A DNA stretch of 63,528 nt from CAJBLF01 sp964613015 (GCA_964613015.1 CAZTFP010000003.1:1-63528); one strand, 5' to 3'. Shown: positions 33,528-43,718, counted from the first letter of the stretch. Made by a program: numbers and translations. Notes: generated from the sequence alone by a model not told the origin.

Positions 33528-34805
33528 ATGATAGACTTAAAAGAAGTGCGTGATGATATCACGTGATATAAACTTATTTGTAAAAATAAGAAGAAGGATA
33601 TAGATGTAGATCTGATTATTAGACTGGATGATGAAAGAAAGGAATTCCAACAAAAAATTGATGAATTGAAATTTCAACAAAGACAACTGGCTGAAAAAAA
33701 AGATTATGAATCAGCTAAGGCGCTCAAAGGGGATGTTCAATTATTGGAAGATTCATATAATAAAGTAGAGGAAGAATTAAATATTTTGTTATTGAATATG
33801 CCAAATTTCTACCATCCGAATACGCCTATAGGAAATGATGAAACAGAAAATGTAGTTACTAAAACAGTCTGAGATTTACCAAATTTTGATTTTCCTGTTA
33901 AAGATCATGAAGAACTTGGAAAAATGCGAGATATCATAGACAAAGAAACTGCAGCTATTGTTTCTGGGGCTAGATTTGCTTATATTAAATGAGATTTAGT
34001 ACTTATGCAGATGGGAATAATTAAATTTGTATTTGATACATTATGAAATTCAAAAGTTATTCAAGGAATAATCAAAGAAAAAAAACTTACCATAAAAGAT
34101 ACTCCATTTATTCCTGTTCTTCCTCCTGTTATTATGAGTATGGGAGTTATGGAAAAGATGTGAAGGTTACATCCTATGGATGAGAGGTATTGCCTTCATG
34201 AAGATAAACAGGTGTTGGTATGAAGTGCAGAACATACTATGGGGTCTATGTATATGGACCGTATGTTTGAAGAAAAAGAATTGCCTGTTCGTATGATAGG
34301 ATATTCTACAGCATTCAGAAGAGAAGCTGGAACATATGGAAAAGATGTAAGAGGTATTATCAGGGTTCACCAATTTGATAAAATGGAAATGGAAATATTT
34401 TCTACTCCTGAGACATGATGAGATGAACAGGAACTTATTATAGGATTACAAGAATATATGATGCAAAAATTAGGTTTGCCTTATCGTGTGGTAGAATGTT
34501 GTACAGGTGATATGTGAGATATTGATTATAGACATGTAGATATAGAAACATATATGGCGGGGCAGTGAGCTTATAGAGAAACACATACGTCTGATTGGAT
34601 GACTGATTATCAAGCGCGTAGATTAAATACAAGGGTGAAAAGAGAAAATTGAACTAAAGAATGTGTCCATATGAATGATGCAACGGCTTTTGCTATGGGA
34701 AGGATTATGGTAGCAATCATTGAAAATAATCAACAAGCAGATGGAACAATCAAAATACCTGATGTTTTGGTGCCGTATATGGGTAAAGAATTTATTTGAA
34801 AATAG
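33528..34805 (+). CDS. serS: seryl-tRNA synthetase
   Basis: 425 aa, class II aaRS. The N-terminal ~100 residues are the long antiparallel coiled coil that binds the tRNA-Ser arm (KIDELKFQQRQLAEKKDYESAK region). The catalytic core has PVLPPVIMSMGVMEK, RMIGYSTAFRREAGTYGKD (motif 2) and a motif-3 region ending NGTKECVHMNDATAFAMGR. TAG stop. It sits 15 bp after the DUF2304-GT2 gene and 8 bp before a Nudix gene. Confidence 0.95.
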
Positions 34806-34813
34806 ATATATTT

Positions 34814-35227
34814 ATGAAAACTGAAAAATCTTGTGGTGCTATTATTTTTCGTAAGAATAAATGAAATATCGAATTTCTTATTATTCAGGAAAAAGAAGGC
34901 GAACATTGGTTTTTCCCTAAGGGTCATGTAGAAAAAGATGAATCTGAAGAAGAAACAGCTATCAGGGAGATTTATGAAGAAGTATGATTACATGTAGTTT
35001 TTTCCCCAGGATTTAGGGAAACCTTTTCCTATATGATTGGTCCTTCTTTTACTATTAAAAAAAATGTTGTTTTCTTTGTCTGTGAATCTATATGATGACA
35101 AATTATTATGTCTGATGAATTATTAAATTGTATTTGGTTAGATTATAAACAGGCCACCAAAAAGTTAACTCAAGATAATTCTAAATCAGTATTAACAAAA
35201 GCATATCATTTTCTTATTTCAAAATAA
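34814..35227 (+). CDS. Nudix hydrolase (Ap4A hydrolase-like)
   Basis: 137 aa. The Nudix box runs GHVEKDESEEETAIREIYEEVG (G-x5-E-x7-REVxEExG pattern, last Gly TGA), preceded by HWFFPKGHVE, which resembles bis(5'-nucleosyl)-tetraphosphatases. It would clear Ap4A made as a side product by aminoacyl-tRNA synthetases, fitting its place right behind serS. The specificity is inferred, the fold is clear. Confidence 0.9.
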
Positions 35228-35233
35228 TACAAC

Positions 35234-35263
35234 AAAAAAAGCTCCTGGTGAGGAGTTTCTTTT
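35234..35263. terminator. bidirectional Rho-independent terminator
   Basis: CTCCT (35242-35246) and AGGAG (35251-35255) with GGTG loop, extended by A-T/G-T pairs, A7 on the left and TTTCTTTT on the right. It serves both the Nudix gene and the minus-strand tRNA-Cys transcript. Confidence 0.85.
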
Positions 35264-35311
35264 GAACGGAACTGAGGGTTGTTTCTCTTGGTTGATATGG
35301 CTAGAGTCATA

Positions 35312-35385
35312 AGGCACCTGCCGGATTCGAACCGGCGAACCAAGGTTTTGCAGACCCGTCTATTAGACCACTCTAGCAAGGTGCC
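35312..35385 (-). tRNA. tRNA-Cys(GCA)
   Basis: Acceptor GGCACCT/AGGTGCC pairs over 7 bp; the T arm GCCGG-TTCGAAT-CCGGC is perfect; the anticodon loop CTGCAAA gives anticodon GCA. The discriminator base is U, the cysteine identity base. CCA is not encoded. In a code-25 cell this tRNA must read UGU/UGC but leave UGA to a glycine tRNA, which is not in this window. Confidence 0.92.
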
Positions 35386-35461
35386 ATTTTGGTCGTGTTG
35401 CATATATACGAATCCGCTTTTTTTTTTCAATTAGAAAATCTCAAGTTTTTTACTGTCAAAA

Positions 35462-35917
35462 TTATAAGTGTTTAATCTCTCTGTCCATTTGCTTTTTAAT
35501 GTCTCTTTCTTTGAGTACTTGTTTTTTTTCTATTTTTTTTAGAACTTTACCGATTCAAATTTTTAGCTTAATTAATCCACGTTTATTGATAAATATTTCT
35601 AGCGGTATGATGACAGTTCATGATTTGTCGAGTGCTGAAGCTATTTTAGCTAATTCTTTTTTTGTAACTAATAATTTTCTCTTCCCCTTTGGCTCGTATC
35701 CACCTATGAGAGCATACGATGTTTTTTCGTATAAAGGTACATCCATATTATTAATTCGCAGTTCTTTATTGTTTAATCTTACTATACTATCTTTGATATT
35801 TACATGACTTGCTTTGATAGATTTAACTTCATGTCACTTCAAAATGATTCAGACCTCATAGTCCTTATCTATCTGATAATCATGGTATGCATGTCTATTT
35901 TTACTAATTAATTTCAT
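35462..35917 (-). CDS. smpB: SmpB, tmRNA-binding protein
   Basis: 151 aa. Partner of tmRNA in rescuing stalled ribosomes. Marks: NRHAYHDYQIDKDYEVGIILKGHEVKSIK at the start (the family's A/YEAGI-L-GxEVKS), GYEPKGKRKLLV with the R-KLL signature, and a basic C-terminal tail ending in KQMDREIKHL. Start ATG at 35917. It is followed downstream by tRNA-Cys and preceded by a LiaF-like gene and GlyRS. The tmRNA itself was not found here. Confidence 0.95.
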
Positions 35918-35922
35918 ATTAT

Positions 35923-35956
35923 AAGCTTAAAGCTTGAAGCTTGGAGCTAGAAGCTG
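35923..35956. repeat. short degenerate AAGCTT repeat
   Basis: Five copies of a 6-8-bp unit based on AAGCTT (aagctt, aaagctt, gaagctt, ggagct, agaagct) lie between smpB and the LiaF-like gene, directly before the smpB start on the minus strand. The stretch could form hairpins because the unit is self-complementary. Confidence 0.55.
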
Positions 35957-35964
35957 TAAAATGG

Positions 35965-37077
35965 TTATTTAGGATCTACTCGATTGATTTTAGTATTTCC
36001 TGCTCAAAGATTAATATAGATATTTACGATTGCTTTGGCAGTAGATATGTTTTTTGATTGAAAATAATGGCCGGAAAGTATATCAAAATCTGGTGTTTGA
36101 AGTGCCCCTATCAATTGTTTATAGTAGAGTATTACTCCTATGTCTTTAGGAATACTAAGGTCTATTTGTGCTGCCGTACCTTGGATTTCTATTTTGTTCC
36201 CTGAGAGTACATTACCTACTCTGATAGTGATGTCGTCTATTCCCGCGTGAAATTTGAGCATTTTTCGTTGAAAGGTAGTCAAATCGATGGTATGTAATCA
36301 GAGCAGATTTTTGATGTAGATAAGATCGAAGTTTGTTGTGTTTGGAAGTTTGAGATTGATGTTGCTTGAGTATTTTTGCAATACATTCCAATTAGCATCT
36401 TCGTTGAATAGTATTGATTCAGCTCATGATGATACCAACAAATTTCTATCTGAATTCCATGTCGATTGGATGTTCGAGTCCGTTCCACCTCCTTCAATAT
36501 ATGAATTTCCGATAAGCGTTTCCACATAGAGATTAGTTTGTCCTGTATTCACGATAGCATAACTTTCAATATTGCCGGATTTTCGTTTACTTGATGGGTT
36601 GAGTCATGTATAGATTCCAATAGTAAATATTCATCCAAATACACTCAAAAAAAGAATCAATCAGAATATCTTTCAAAAGATTCCCTTATAACTTCGAATG
36701 ATTATTGTACTGAAAATGATAAAAAGAGGAAATATCTGATGGAGTTTGAAACTATTGACAGAAAGTGTTATAAGTCCTGTAGATTCTCAGAGCATAAGAA
36801 ATCCTATAGCAAGTAATGCTATAATTGTGAGTGTTCTAAAAAATCCGTGTATTCTTTGTTTTTTGTACACAATTTTTTCTATGATTTGAATTACTGGTTG
36901 TTGATTTATCTGTGGTGGTGTGAATTCTGGTATAGATTGTTTGGGTGTTGGTGCGGTATACATAGACACTTGCTCTTTGGTTTCAGCTGTTGGTGAATTG
37001 TTTTCTGGATCCATTTTTTTCTCTTTATCTAGACTTACGCCTAAAGTTTTTTCCACAAAGTTTGTTGCTTCAGCCAT
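35965..37077 (-). CDS. multi-span membrane protein with beta-rich C-terminal domain (LiaF-like)
   Basis: 370 aa. A polar N-terminus of ~85 residues (Pro/Gln-rich, with APTPKQSIPEFTPP) precedes three hydrophobic spans (~residues 88-160). The C-terminal ~200 residues are rich in short beta-prone strands and repeated Ile/Asn pattern (IDDITIRVGNVLSGN, IEIQGTAAQIDLSIP). This order resembles LiaF or 'toast-rack' envelope-stress proteins, but no diagnostic motif was found. It lies 47 bp upstream of smpB in the glyS-smpB-tRNA-Cys unit. Confidence 0.65.
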
Positions 37078-37097
37078 ATTTTAAGCCTAGTGAATAA

Positions 37098-38513
37098 CTA
37101 AAATACTATTTCGTCTGCTTTGACTCTTTTTTGTTCCATACTATCTCTTTCTCTAATAGTTACTGTTCCATCTTCTACACTTTGGTGATCAACTGTGATG
37201 CAATATGGTGTCCCTATTTCGTCTTGTCTGCGATATCTTTTTCCAATGGCTCATCCATCATCATATTCACATTTATATTCTTTGCTTAGTTTTTTGAATA
37301 TTTTTTCTGCTATTTCAACTTGTTGGGTATCTTTTTTTACCAAAGGAAAAATCGCAAATTTTATTGGAGCTAATTGTTTTGGAAATCTAACTACTACACG
37401 AGATTCCCCGTTTTCTAATATCTCTTCATCATAAAATTCCAACATACTTACCATTACTTGTCTTCCTAAGCCAAACGATGCCTCAATACACCAAGGAATA
37501 TATCTTTTTCCTGTATAAGGATCAGAATATTGCATATCTTTTCCACTTACTTCTTGATGTTGAGTAAGATCAAAGTTTGTCCTATTGTGTATTCATTGAA
37601 TTTCTCAAAATCATCGTGGATAAAGGTATTCTACATCGGTTGCAGCAGCTGCATAATGTGCTAATTTTTCATGGTCTTTGAATCTTAAATGTTCATTTTT
37701 AATACCTATAATTTCTGTCCGATATATCATACAATTATCTTTTCGGGTAGTATATGTCTCCATTGCTTTTTTTTCATCGTTTTCTACAAAATATTCTATT
37801 TCCATTTGTTCAAATTCTCTTGTCCTGTAGAGAAATTGTCCCGGAGTGATTTCGTTTCTAAACGCTTTTCCTATTTGTGCTAATCCAAATGGGATCCTTG
37901 CTCTTGTAGTGTCTAATATGGATTTGAAATCAGTAAATAACGATTGACAAGTTTCTGGTCTCATATAGACTTTTGAACTCTCATTTGCTACTGGTCCTAG
38001 ATGGGTATCTAACATAAGATTGAAATTTCTACATTCTGTCCATTCAGCTAGTTTTTTATTTTCAGGATTATTTGGAATATATTTTACGATAAAATCTCTC
38101 ATACCTTCATTTCCTCGCGATTCTGGAGATAAATTTTTTACTCATAATTTTTTGGTTAATTCTTCATCCTTAAGTCAATCCCTTTCTTTTTCAATATAGT
38201 CTTCAATGATTTTATCTGCGCGAAATCTTTGTCCAGTTTTTTTATCATCAATTAATGCATCAGCAAAAGAGGCTAAATGTCAGCTAGCTTTCCATGTGGT
38301 TGGATGTGCTATTATAGCAGTATCCATGAACATAATATCATCTCTTTCTTGAGTGAAATGTTTTATCCAAAGATCTGCAATATTTTTTTTGAGTAAAGAT
38401 CAATACGGACCAAAATCCCACGCATTGGCTAATCATCAATAGATTTCAGAATTTGGATAAACAAACCCTCTTCTTTTTGCTCGTGAAACAATAGTATCTA
38501 AACTAAATCACAT
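37098..38513 (-). CDS. glyS: glycyl-tRNA synthetase (single-chain alpha2 type)
   Basis: 471 aa, class II GlyRS. Marks: RRGFVYPNSEIYGGLANAWDFGPYG at the start, KVYMRPETCQSLFTDFK, ARIPFGLAQIGKAFRNEITPGQFLYRTREFEQMEIEYF (motif 2), IEASFGLGR (motif 3), and the anticodon-binding C-terminal part ending DEIVF with a TAG stop. In code 25 this enzyme must also charge the UGA-reading glycine tRNA. A weak promoter (TTGCAA, 18 bp, TATATT) may lie in the gene-free region upstream. Confidence 0.95.
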
Positions 38514-38707
38514 TATAAAAATAGTAATATACTAAAAGGTAAATCAGTAGGAAATATATAAAAAAATGATGAGGATTTGCAACTCAATTACTGCTTGTAC
38601 TAATGTATATATTCCTATACTTATATTCTCATTGTGCTTTTATAATGTGCTTATCAATATAGATTACTTAGTTTTTCTATTCGTTCTCAAAAAAAGTCTT
38701 TGAAAAT

Positions 38708-38735
38708 TTGCATTATTTATGATTGTGGGTATAAT
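38708..38735 (+). promoter_or_regulatory. sigma-70-type promoter of candidate RNA 1
   Basis: TTGCAT (38708-38713), a 16-bp spacer, TATAAT (38730-38735). The GGAAGAGGGTC motif begins 9 bp after the -10 box, close to the expected transcription start. Confidence 0.5.
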
Positions 38736-39129
38736 TTACTTTAGGAAGAGGGTCTTATATATAACTATAATACGATGCACTACCAGTATACTTGCTGTAT
38801 CCTAGTGTCTTACTCTATAATGTTTTGTATTTAAGAGTGCTACCACAAACAAAAATAAAAGCCTATTATTTATCCTTTTTTGTAGCATAAGCTTTTATGT
38901 ACTGCTTATAGTTTTCATTGGTGTATATAGTATTGTCAAAAACTGGTTTATACCTTTGTGTATATCTTGTCTGTATCGTGTTTGTTGCCTATTCACTCTG
39001 CTGAATAGTAAAATCTCTACTTCACTAGTCTAATAGCGAGGATCTGATTTTTCCAACATTTTATATCTAAGTTCCTTCTTCCCTTAAAATAAGTTCTCAA
39101 ATTCATTCCATAAAAAAGTATTCAAAAAT

Positions 39130-39157
39130 TTGACAAGTATAAAAAAATAGTTATAAT
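39130..39157 (+). promoter_or_regulatory. strong sigma-70-type promoter of candidate RNA 2
   Basis: Perfect TTGACA (39130-39135), a 16-bp spacer and perfect TATAAT (39152-39157). A second TATACT (39208-39213) lies directly before the GGAAGAAGGTC motif. Confidence 0.7.
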
Positions 39158-39164
39158 TATTTAA

Positions 39165-39528
39165 TAATCCATCTTCTTTCCATACTATATATTCGTTTGT
39201 ACTGGTATATACTATAGGAAGAAGGTCATGAATATATGCTTTGTTGCCTTTACCGGTACCATTGCTTTCAAATACTAACTCCTGTCCGCTGCGTGCTTCA
39301 ACGTTGTTATGGTTATACTAGAATTATCATAACGATTATAGTATGTGTGTATATAGGTTTTAAACATCGGGTTCTCCCTTTGTATTTGTCTAGTCAAAAT
39401 TGTTTGCGAGTGCGATATTCTTGTTTCTATTATAAAGTTCTCTTTATATTGCTTCTTGGATGTTGTATGTATATTTGTCGACTTTCTTCCTTTCCTACAC
39501 AAAATCGTCTCTATGACGGTTTTTTTTA
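39165..39528 (+). ncRNA. candidate structured ncRNA (~360 nt)
   Basis: Bounded by a perfect promoter on the left and a Rho-independent terminator on the right (AATCGTC ... GACGGTT stem plus T8 at about 39500-39528). It contains the GGAAGAAGGTC motif shared with the upstream unit at 38744. It has no sensible coding frame and no TsaE/HIT-type leader. It cannot be assigned to a known RNA family by eye. Alternatively it is a long 5' leader of the HIT gene with an attenuator. Confidence 0.4.
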
Positions 39529-39530
39529 AT
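39500..39530 (+). terminator. Rho-independent terminator
   Basis: AAAATCGTC pairs with GACGGTTTT around a TCTAT loop (one G-T pair), followed by T8. It lies ~115 bp before the HIT gene and would stop transcripts from the 39130 promoter. Confidence 0.75.
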
Positions 39531-39644
39531 ACTATAAATTCACTATTATAAAAAAATTTCAATGTACTAAGTTTTTATTGTATCTTGATTTACTCTTGTA
39601 AACGTCTATTATATACACGTTTTATTACGATTATTATTATATGT

Positions 39645-40040
39645 ATGGATTGTCTATTCTGTAGAATAATTGCTGGAGAGATCCCTAGTGTAAAAATCTG
39701 GGAAAATGATCAATTTGTTGCTCTTTTGGATGCATTTCCTGCGTGTAAAGGACAAACGTTGGTCTTACCAAAACATCATTATGATTCTGATATATTTCTT
39801 ATGGAAAACAATGTGTATGTTGATCTTATGCTTGCAAGTAAGAATGTTGTTTCGCTACTTAAATATTGATTGTGAGTGGAAAAAATTGGACTTGTCGTCG
39901 AATGACTACAGGTGCCTCATGCTCATGTAAAATTATACCCTTTTCGATGAGGAGAATCTTTTGCATGATGACTTACATGACATATACTTGCTGATATGGA
40001 TGAACTTCAAAAAATTGCTCATTTTCTAAAATATTCATAA
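39645..40040 (+). CDS. HIT-family nucleotide hydrolase
   Basis: 131 aa. Begins DCLFCRIIAGEIPS, the usual HIT start with a Cys-x2-Cys pair, then DAFPACKGQTLVLPKHH. The histidine triad region reads VPHAHVKLYPF: the first His and the middle (nucleophilic) His are present, while the third position is Lys instead of His. The ATG at 39645 was chosen because it begins the conserved MDCLFC. Expected to cleave nucleoside-phosphoramidates or dinucleotides. Confidence 0.9.
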
Positions 40041-40068
40041 GTAGTTTTAACTTTTTACCATATATTTG

Positions 40069-40458
40069 ATGGTTACTTTCCCAGTTACTCTTCTTTTGTG
40101 GTCGTTGATAGTTATTTTTCTGGTATTCTGAATTCCTGCACTTTTTGTGCCTAAAAAACTCATGAGTGTTCTCCAAAAAATCATGAAGAATGAAGAAATT
40201 ATTAGATTGTGAGGTTTTTTCATCTTTATTATCGCATTGTTGTTTTTTATGGTGCGTTATATGTTCCATGGAGCCTGATATATTATCTTTTCTATCTTGG
40301 GAGTATTGGCTTTGATTAAAGGATTTGCCTTGATATGGTATCCAAAATTTTCTGAAATGTGAGGAAAGATATTTTATAGCCAAAAAATACTTACTATAAT
40401 TGTAGGAGCGTTTCTACTTCTTTTGTCTGTATATTTTATACTTATAATAATAAAATAA
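40069..40458 (+). CDS. four-span membrane protein, copy 1 of tandem paralogues
   Basis: 129 aa, hydrophobic, four likely membrane spans. Not recognised. It is clearly similar to the next gene: TLLLWSLIVIFLVFGIPALF-x-PKKLM here against TLLLLWTAFFMLVIGLPMLF-x-PKAFK there, and both have K-N-x-x-IIR after TM1. A local duplication is the simplest explanation. It lies 28 bp after the HIT gene. TGA glycines present. Confidence 0.75.
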
Positions 40459-40493
40459 TTTTTTGTATTTTTTATCTTTTTACCTCTATTTTC

Positions 40494-40886
40494 ATGATTG
40501 CATTTCCAACATTACTTTTGCTCTGGACTGCCTTTTTTATGTTGGTTATTTGATTGCCGATGTTGTTCGCCCCAAAAGCATTCAAATCTATTATGGAGAA
40601 AACGCTAAAAAATTCTGATATTATTAGAATTCGAGCATTTATTACTATGCTTATTTGATTCCTCTTTTTGACTGTTAATCAGACGTTTACCAATGGTTGG
40701 GCAATGTTCTTTTCAATCTTTGGATATGTTTCCTTGCTTAAGTGAGCACTATTAATGCGATTTCCTCGTATGGGGTATAATAAGTATACATGGTTTTATT
40801 CGACATCTACAGGATCTCTAGTTACCTCTTTACTGATTATTCTTTTCTCTCTCTTTACTCTTCGGGTAGCAGTAATGAAAATATAG
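40494..40886 (+). CDS. four-span membrane protein, copy 2 of tandem paralogues
   Basis: 130 aa, paralogue of the gene just upstream (same length, same four-span layout, shared LP-MLF-APK and KNSDIIRI motifs). TAG stop. It is followed by a strong palindromic terminator, so both copies are probably in one transcript with the HIT gene. Function unknown; such small four-span proteins are often assigned to domain-of-unknown-function families. Confidence 0.75.
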
Positions 40887-40907
40887 TCTTTTTTGCTAGT
40901 ATCTCTT

Positions 40908-40935
40908 AAAAAGACGACACGTGTCGTCTTTTTCT
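40908..40935 (+). terminator. palindromic terminator
   Basis: AAAAAGACGACAC is followed at once by its exact reverse complement GTGTCGTCTTTTT (13 bp arms; the central four bases pairs form the loop), followed by further T. It works in both directions. Confidence 0.9.
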
Positions 40936-40954
40936 TATTATTCTTTTGTTTGTA

Positions 40955-40982
40955 TTGACTTTATTCTCTAAAAGTGTATTCT
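40955..40982 (+). promoter_or_regulatory. sigma-70-type promoter
   Basis: TTGACT (40955-40960), a 16-bp spacer, TATTCT (40977-40982), 40 bp ahead of the AbrB-like gene. Confidence 0.6.
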
Positions 40983-41022
40983 AGTAAAACTATTCCAACT
41001 TTTACTACTTTTTTGATTGTTT

Positions 41023-41238
41023 ATGACTTGTCCACATACTTTAGAAATGAAGATTCATGGTAAGGTTACCATTGGTCCGAAATCACAAATAGTTATTCCC
41101 AAAGACGTTAGAACTTTGATTGGTATCAATCCTGGTGATGATTTGATAATTGTCTCTAAGTGAGATATGGCTATCGCTATGGTCAAATCCAATGATCTTC
41201 CGAAATTTCTCCAATATATGAATTCCGAAATAAAATAA
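41023..41238 (+). CDS. AbrB/SpoVT-type DNA-binding protein
   Basis: 71 aa. The swapped-hairpin AbrB domain is clear: VTIGPKSQIVIPKDVRTLIGINPGDDLIIV, the usual G-Q/R-I-V-I-P-K-x-x-R and G-D-x-L pattern. A transcription regulator or an antitoxin of the MazE type would have this domain; no toxin gene lies beside it. It is directly upstream (95 bp) of the RND adaptor and could regulate that operon. Confidence 0.85.
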
Positions 41239-41333
41239 TAATCTGATTTATCTATGGAGATTATAGATAAAATCGACATTAAAAAATTTACTTCTCAAGT
41301 TTTGTGTCTCATTTATATTTTGTATTTTTGATT

Positions 41334-43040
41334 ATGAAAAAAATCTTACTTATATCTTCATTGGTTTTTTCTTTGTCCATATTAACTGGATGTGGAAAAA
41401 CAGTCGATAACAGTATTATCTCCACAGGAAGTGTACAATCATTTACAACATCATATGTCGTGGGAAATTCTCCTGTATCTCAAAAAGCCTTGTATGGAAC
41501 CGTTATTGCTGATAGTATAAAAAATATCCTTACCAATAGATGAGGTATTTTGGAATATATTAATTGTCAGCCTGGTAAACAGATATATAAAGATACTATC
41601 ATCGCAAAAATACAGGCTAATCCTGATGATCTCACCTATCAAAATTCAACTATTCAGGAATCCATATTACAAGAACAATTAGCTAATCTTACCAAAGTAT
41701 TTTCTCTGACACAAGATACTTTGGCATTACAAAAAACGATTCTTCAAGATCAATATAATAATAATGTCCAGCTTTTTGATAATCTAGAAAAATCACAAGA
41801 TTATAGTGCTTCAAGCATGAATTATCAGCAACAACTTTTGGATCAACAGTATAACTCTCTCAGAACTGCTAAATCGATTGATTTAAATAAAATGCAGGAG
41901 AGTATTTCTACCTCGTATAAGCAATATATGGTGACTATCAAAGATGCATTGAAGAAAGTGAATGACATATTCAATAGTGCTACATATTCTGTTTCTGATA
42001 AGAATCCTCAATTGAAACAACAGGTACTCTCTAAATATTCTGACTTATATACCAAAACGTCCACTACTATGACTACTAATCAATTTTCTCACTATCTTTC
42101 TGATATGAGTGATTTTATGAGTTTGGCTGCGAATAGTATAAGTGCTACGACGCCATCAAGCTCATTGCCTCAGTCGAGCAGTGCAGGGACTTCGATTGAT
42201 GGACTCTATACGATTTATACAACATTTTCTACAACTTTCTTGGCGACTAAATCTGCTTTTGACGCAGTTGCATCTTCTTATGATTCTGTAAAAAATACCT
42301 ATGCCACTCAAATAAAAAGTGCCGATATCAATGCTCAAAATCTTACAGAAAACACAGCACAATCTACAGCGTTACAATTTGAAAATCAGAAAGCTAATAT
42401 GGAGCTTGCCCAAAAAACATTACAGACCCAACTTACTTCTTCTGATTATAATCAACAAATTCAACTTGTTGGCTTAAGAAACCAATTGCTTACGCTCAAA
42501 CAAAATATTGCTGTATTATCCAATTCGCTTCAGTGAGAACTCTTGTATGCTGGTGTCGATGGTATTGTCAAAATGAGGGCTGTCGGTGAAGATAATAAAG
42601 TTGCTCCCAATACCATGCTTTGTCAAATCCTTCCAACCAATCCATGAAGTCTTAGTCTTCAGATATTTTCGTATCAGCAATTGCTACTTTGAAGTGCAGT
42701 CAGTATTTCCAATGATCAATGACAATTTCTCGGTACTTGAAGCCTTACGTATGAATATCCTTATAAAGATCCAGCAACTCAAAATTATATTTATGAAATT
42801 CCGGTTATTTCATTTCCTCTCAAAGAAAATGAAAAAGTCCTTGTTACATCATTACAACCTAATGGACAAAACCAGATATGGATTCCTTTACAATATATCA
42901 GTCCAAGACTTGAGGGTAATCTCGTTACCCGTAAAACAGGTACTGGTATCCAAAATATATATGTAACCTTATGAAATATTGATGATAGTTATGTGCAAGT
43001 ACTTAACTGACTCAATATCTGAGACGAAATAGTGCAATAA
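41334..43040 (+). CDS. RND/HlyD-type membrane-fusion lipoprotein
   Basis: 568 aa. Signal peptide with lipobox (SLSILTGC, Cys at ~residue 20), so a lipoprotein adaptor. A lipoyl/barrel part near the start is followed by a very long Gln-rich alpha-hairpin (~residues 75-400, Q/L/N-rich, e.g. QESILQEQLANLTKV), then YAGVDGIVKMRAVGEDNKV and a beta-barrel domain at the C-terminus. Start at 41334 chosen to give the lipoprotein signal rather than an upstream ATG at 41304. It is the adaptor of the RND pump at 43719. Confidence 0.85.
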
Positions 43041-43064
43041 TTTTTATATTTTTACTTGCTAGTT

Positions 43065-43691
43065 ATGTTCACTAAATTGAAAGAAATAGAAAAATGAGTG
43101 GATAAAATCAGAACATGATGGAAACAAAGAAATATTCCTCAAGAAATAGCTGAAACGGTATTACAACATAGTAAAAAAGTAGCTAAAGCAGCTGAAATAT
43201 ATGGCAAACATATCCCAAATATTACCATGGAAAAATTAATTAAAATGGGAAAACGGCATGATGTAGCAGAATATAAGGAAAAAGATTATGTTCCATGAGA
43301 AATTTCTGAAGATGAAAAATATAGAAGAGAAAAAACAGTAATTATTGAGTTACAAGAATATTTTTGAAAAAAATGTGAATTATTACATATTCGAATCGAA
43401 TTTGAAGAACAAAAAACACAAGAGGCAATAATAATTAAAAATCTTGATAAACTAGATGCTGCTGTACAAGCTATGGAATATGAAAAATTATGACATCATA
43501 ATGTTACCACATTTTATACTTGGACTTTATGAAAATTGAATGATCCAATTCTGATACATATATTACATATATTGTTGAAAAAAGAATATTCGCATATTAA
43601 TTCATATGATCAATATTTTGCTCTTTTGGAGTGTAATGGGGATGAAACGATTTTCAAAGAAAAAATGAAAAAATATGACCATAAAAAATAA
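43065..43691 (+). CDS. HD-domain phosphohydrolase, HDDC2/YfbR-like
   Basis: 208 aa. HD-domain metal site: His in LQHSKKVAKAAEIYG, then KMGKRHDVAEYKEKDYVPGEIS (HD pair), and KNLDKLDAAVQAMEYEK, the LDKLE-x-x-x-QA motif of HDDC2-type 5'-deoxynucleotidases. It would hydrolyse deoxynucleoside monophosphates. It is inserted between the RND adaptor (25 bp upstream) and the RND pump (27 bp downstream), an unusual neighbour for a nucleotidase. Specificity is inferred from the motif order. Confidence 0.85.
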
Positions 43692-43718
43692 ATCAGATTT
43701 ATAGTTAATAAAAAAGTT

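Larger units (their letters stand above)
38514..39644. other. 1.1-kb gene-free stretch, probably RNA-coding
   Basis: The longest gap in the window. No reading frame here looks like a protein. It has two TATAAT promoters pointing right (38708-38735 and 39130-39157), two copies of an ACT-A/T-TAGGAAGARGGTC motif (from 38738 and 39211), several hairpins and a strong terminator at ~39500-39528. A 97-aa frame at 39236-39529 is extremely Cys-rich and runs through the terminator, so it is probably not a gene. RNase P, tmRNA and SRP RNA hallmarks were looked for and not found. Confidence 0.5.

Noticed and set aside
35499..35807. 102-aa plus-strand frame
   Set aside because: It is the antisense shadow of smpB, which has clear family motifs.
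38514..38700. T-box riboswitch upstream of glyS
   Set aside because: No AAGGGTGGNACCGCG-type T-box sequence or specifier loop could be found on the minus strand.
39236..39529. 97-aa open frame in the long gap
   Set aside because: About 12 Cys in 97 residues, no domain pattern, and the frame runs through a strong terminator hairpin and its T-run. Better explained as RNA.
38514..39644. tmRNA, RNase P RNA or SRP RNA in the gap
   Set aside because: No tRNA-like ends or tag reading frame, no GAGGAAAGTCC core and no SRP GGAAGGAAGCA-type loop.
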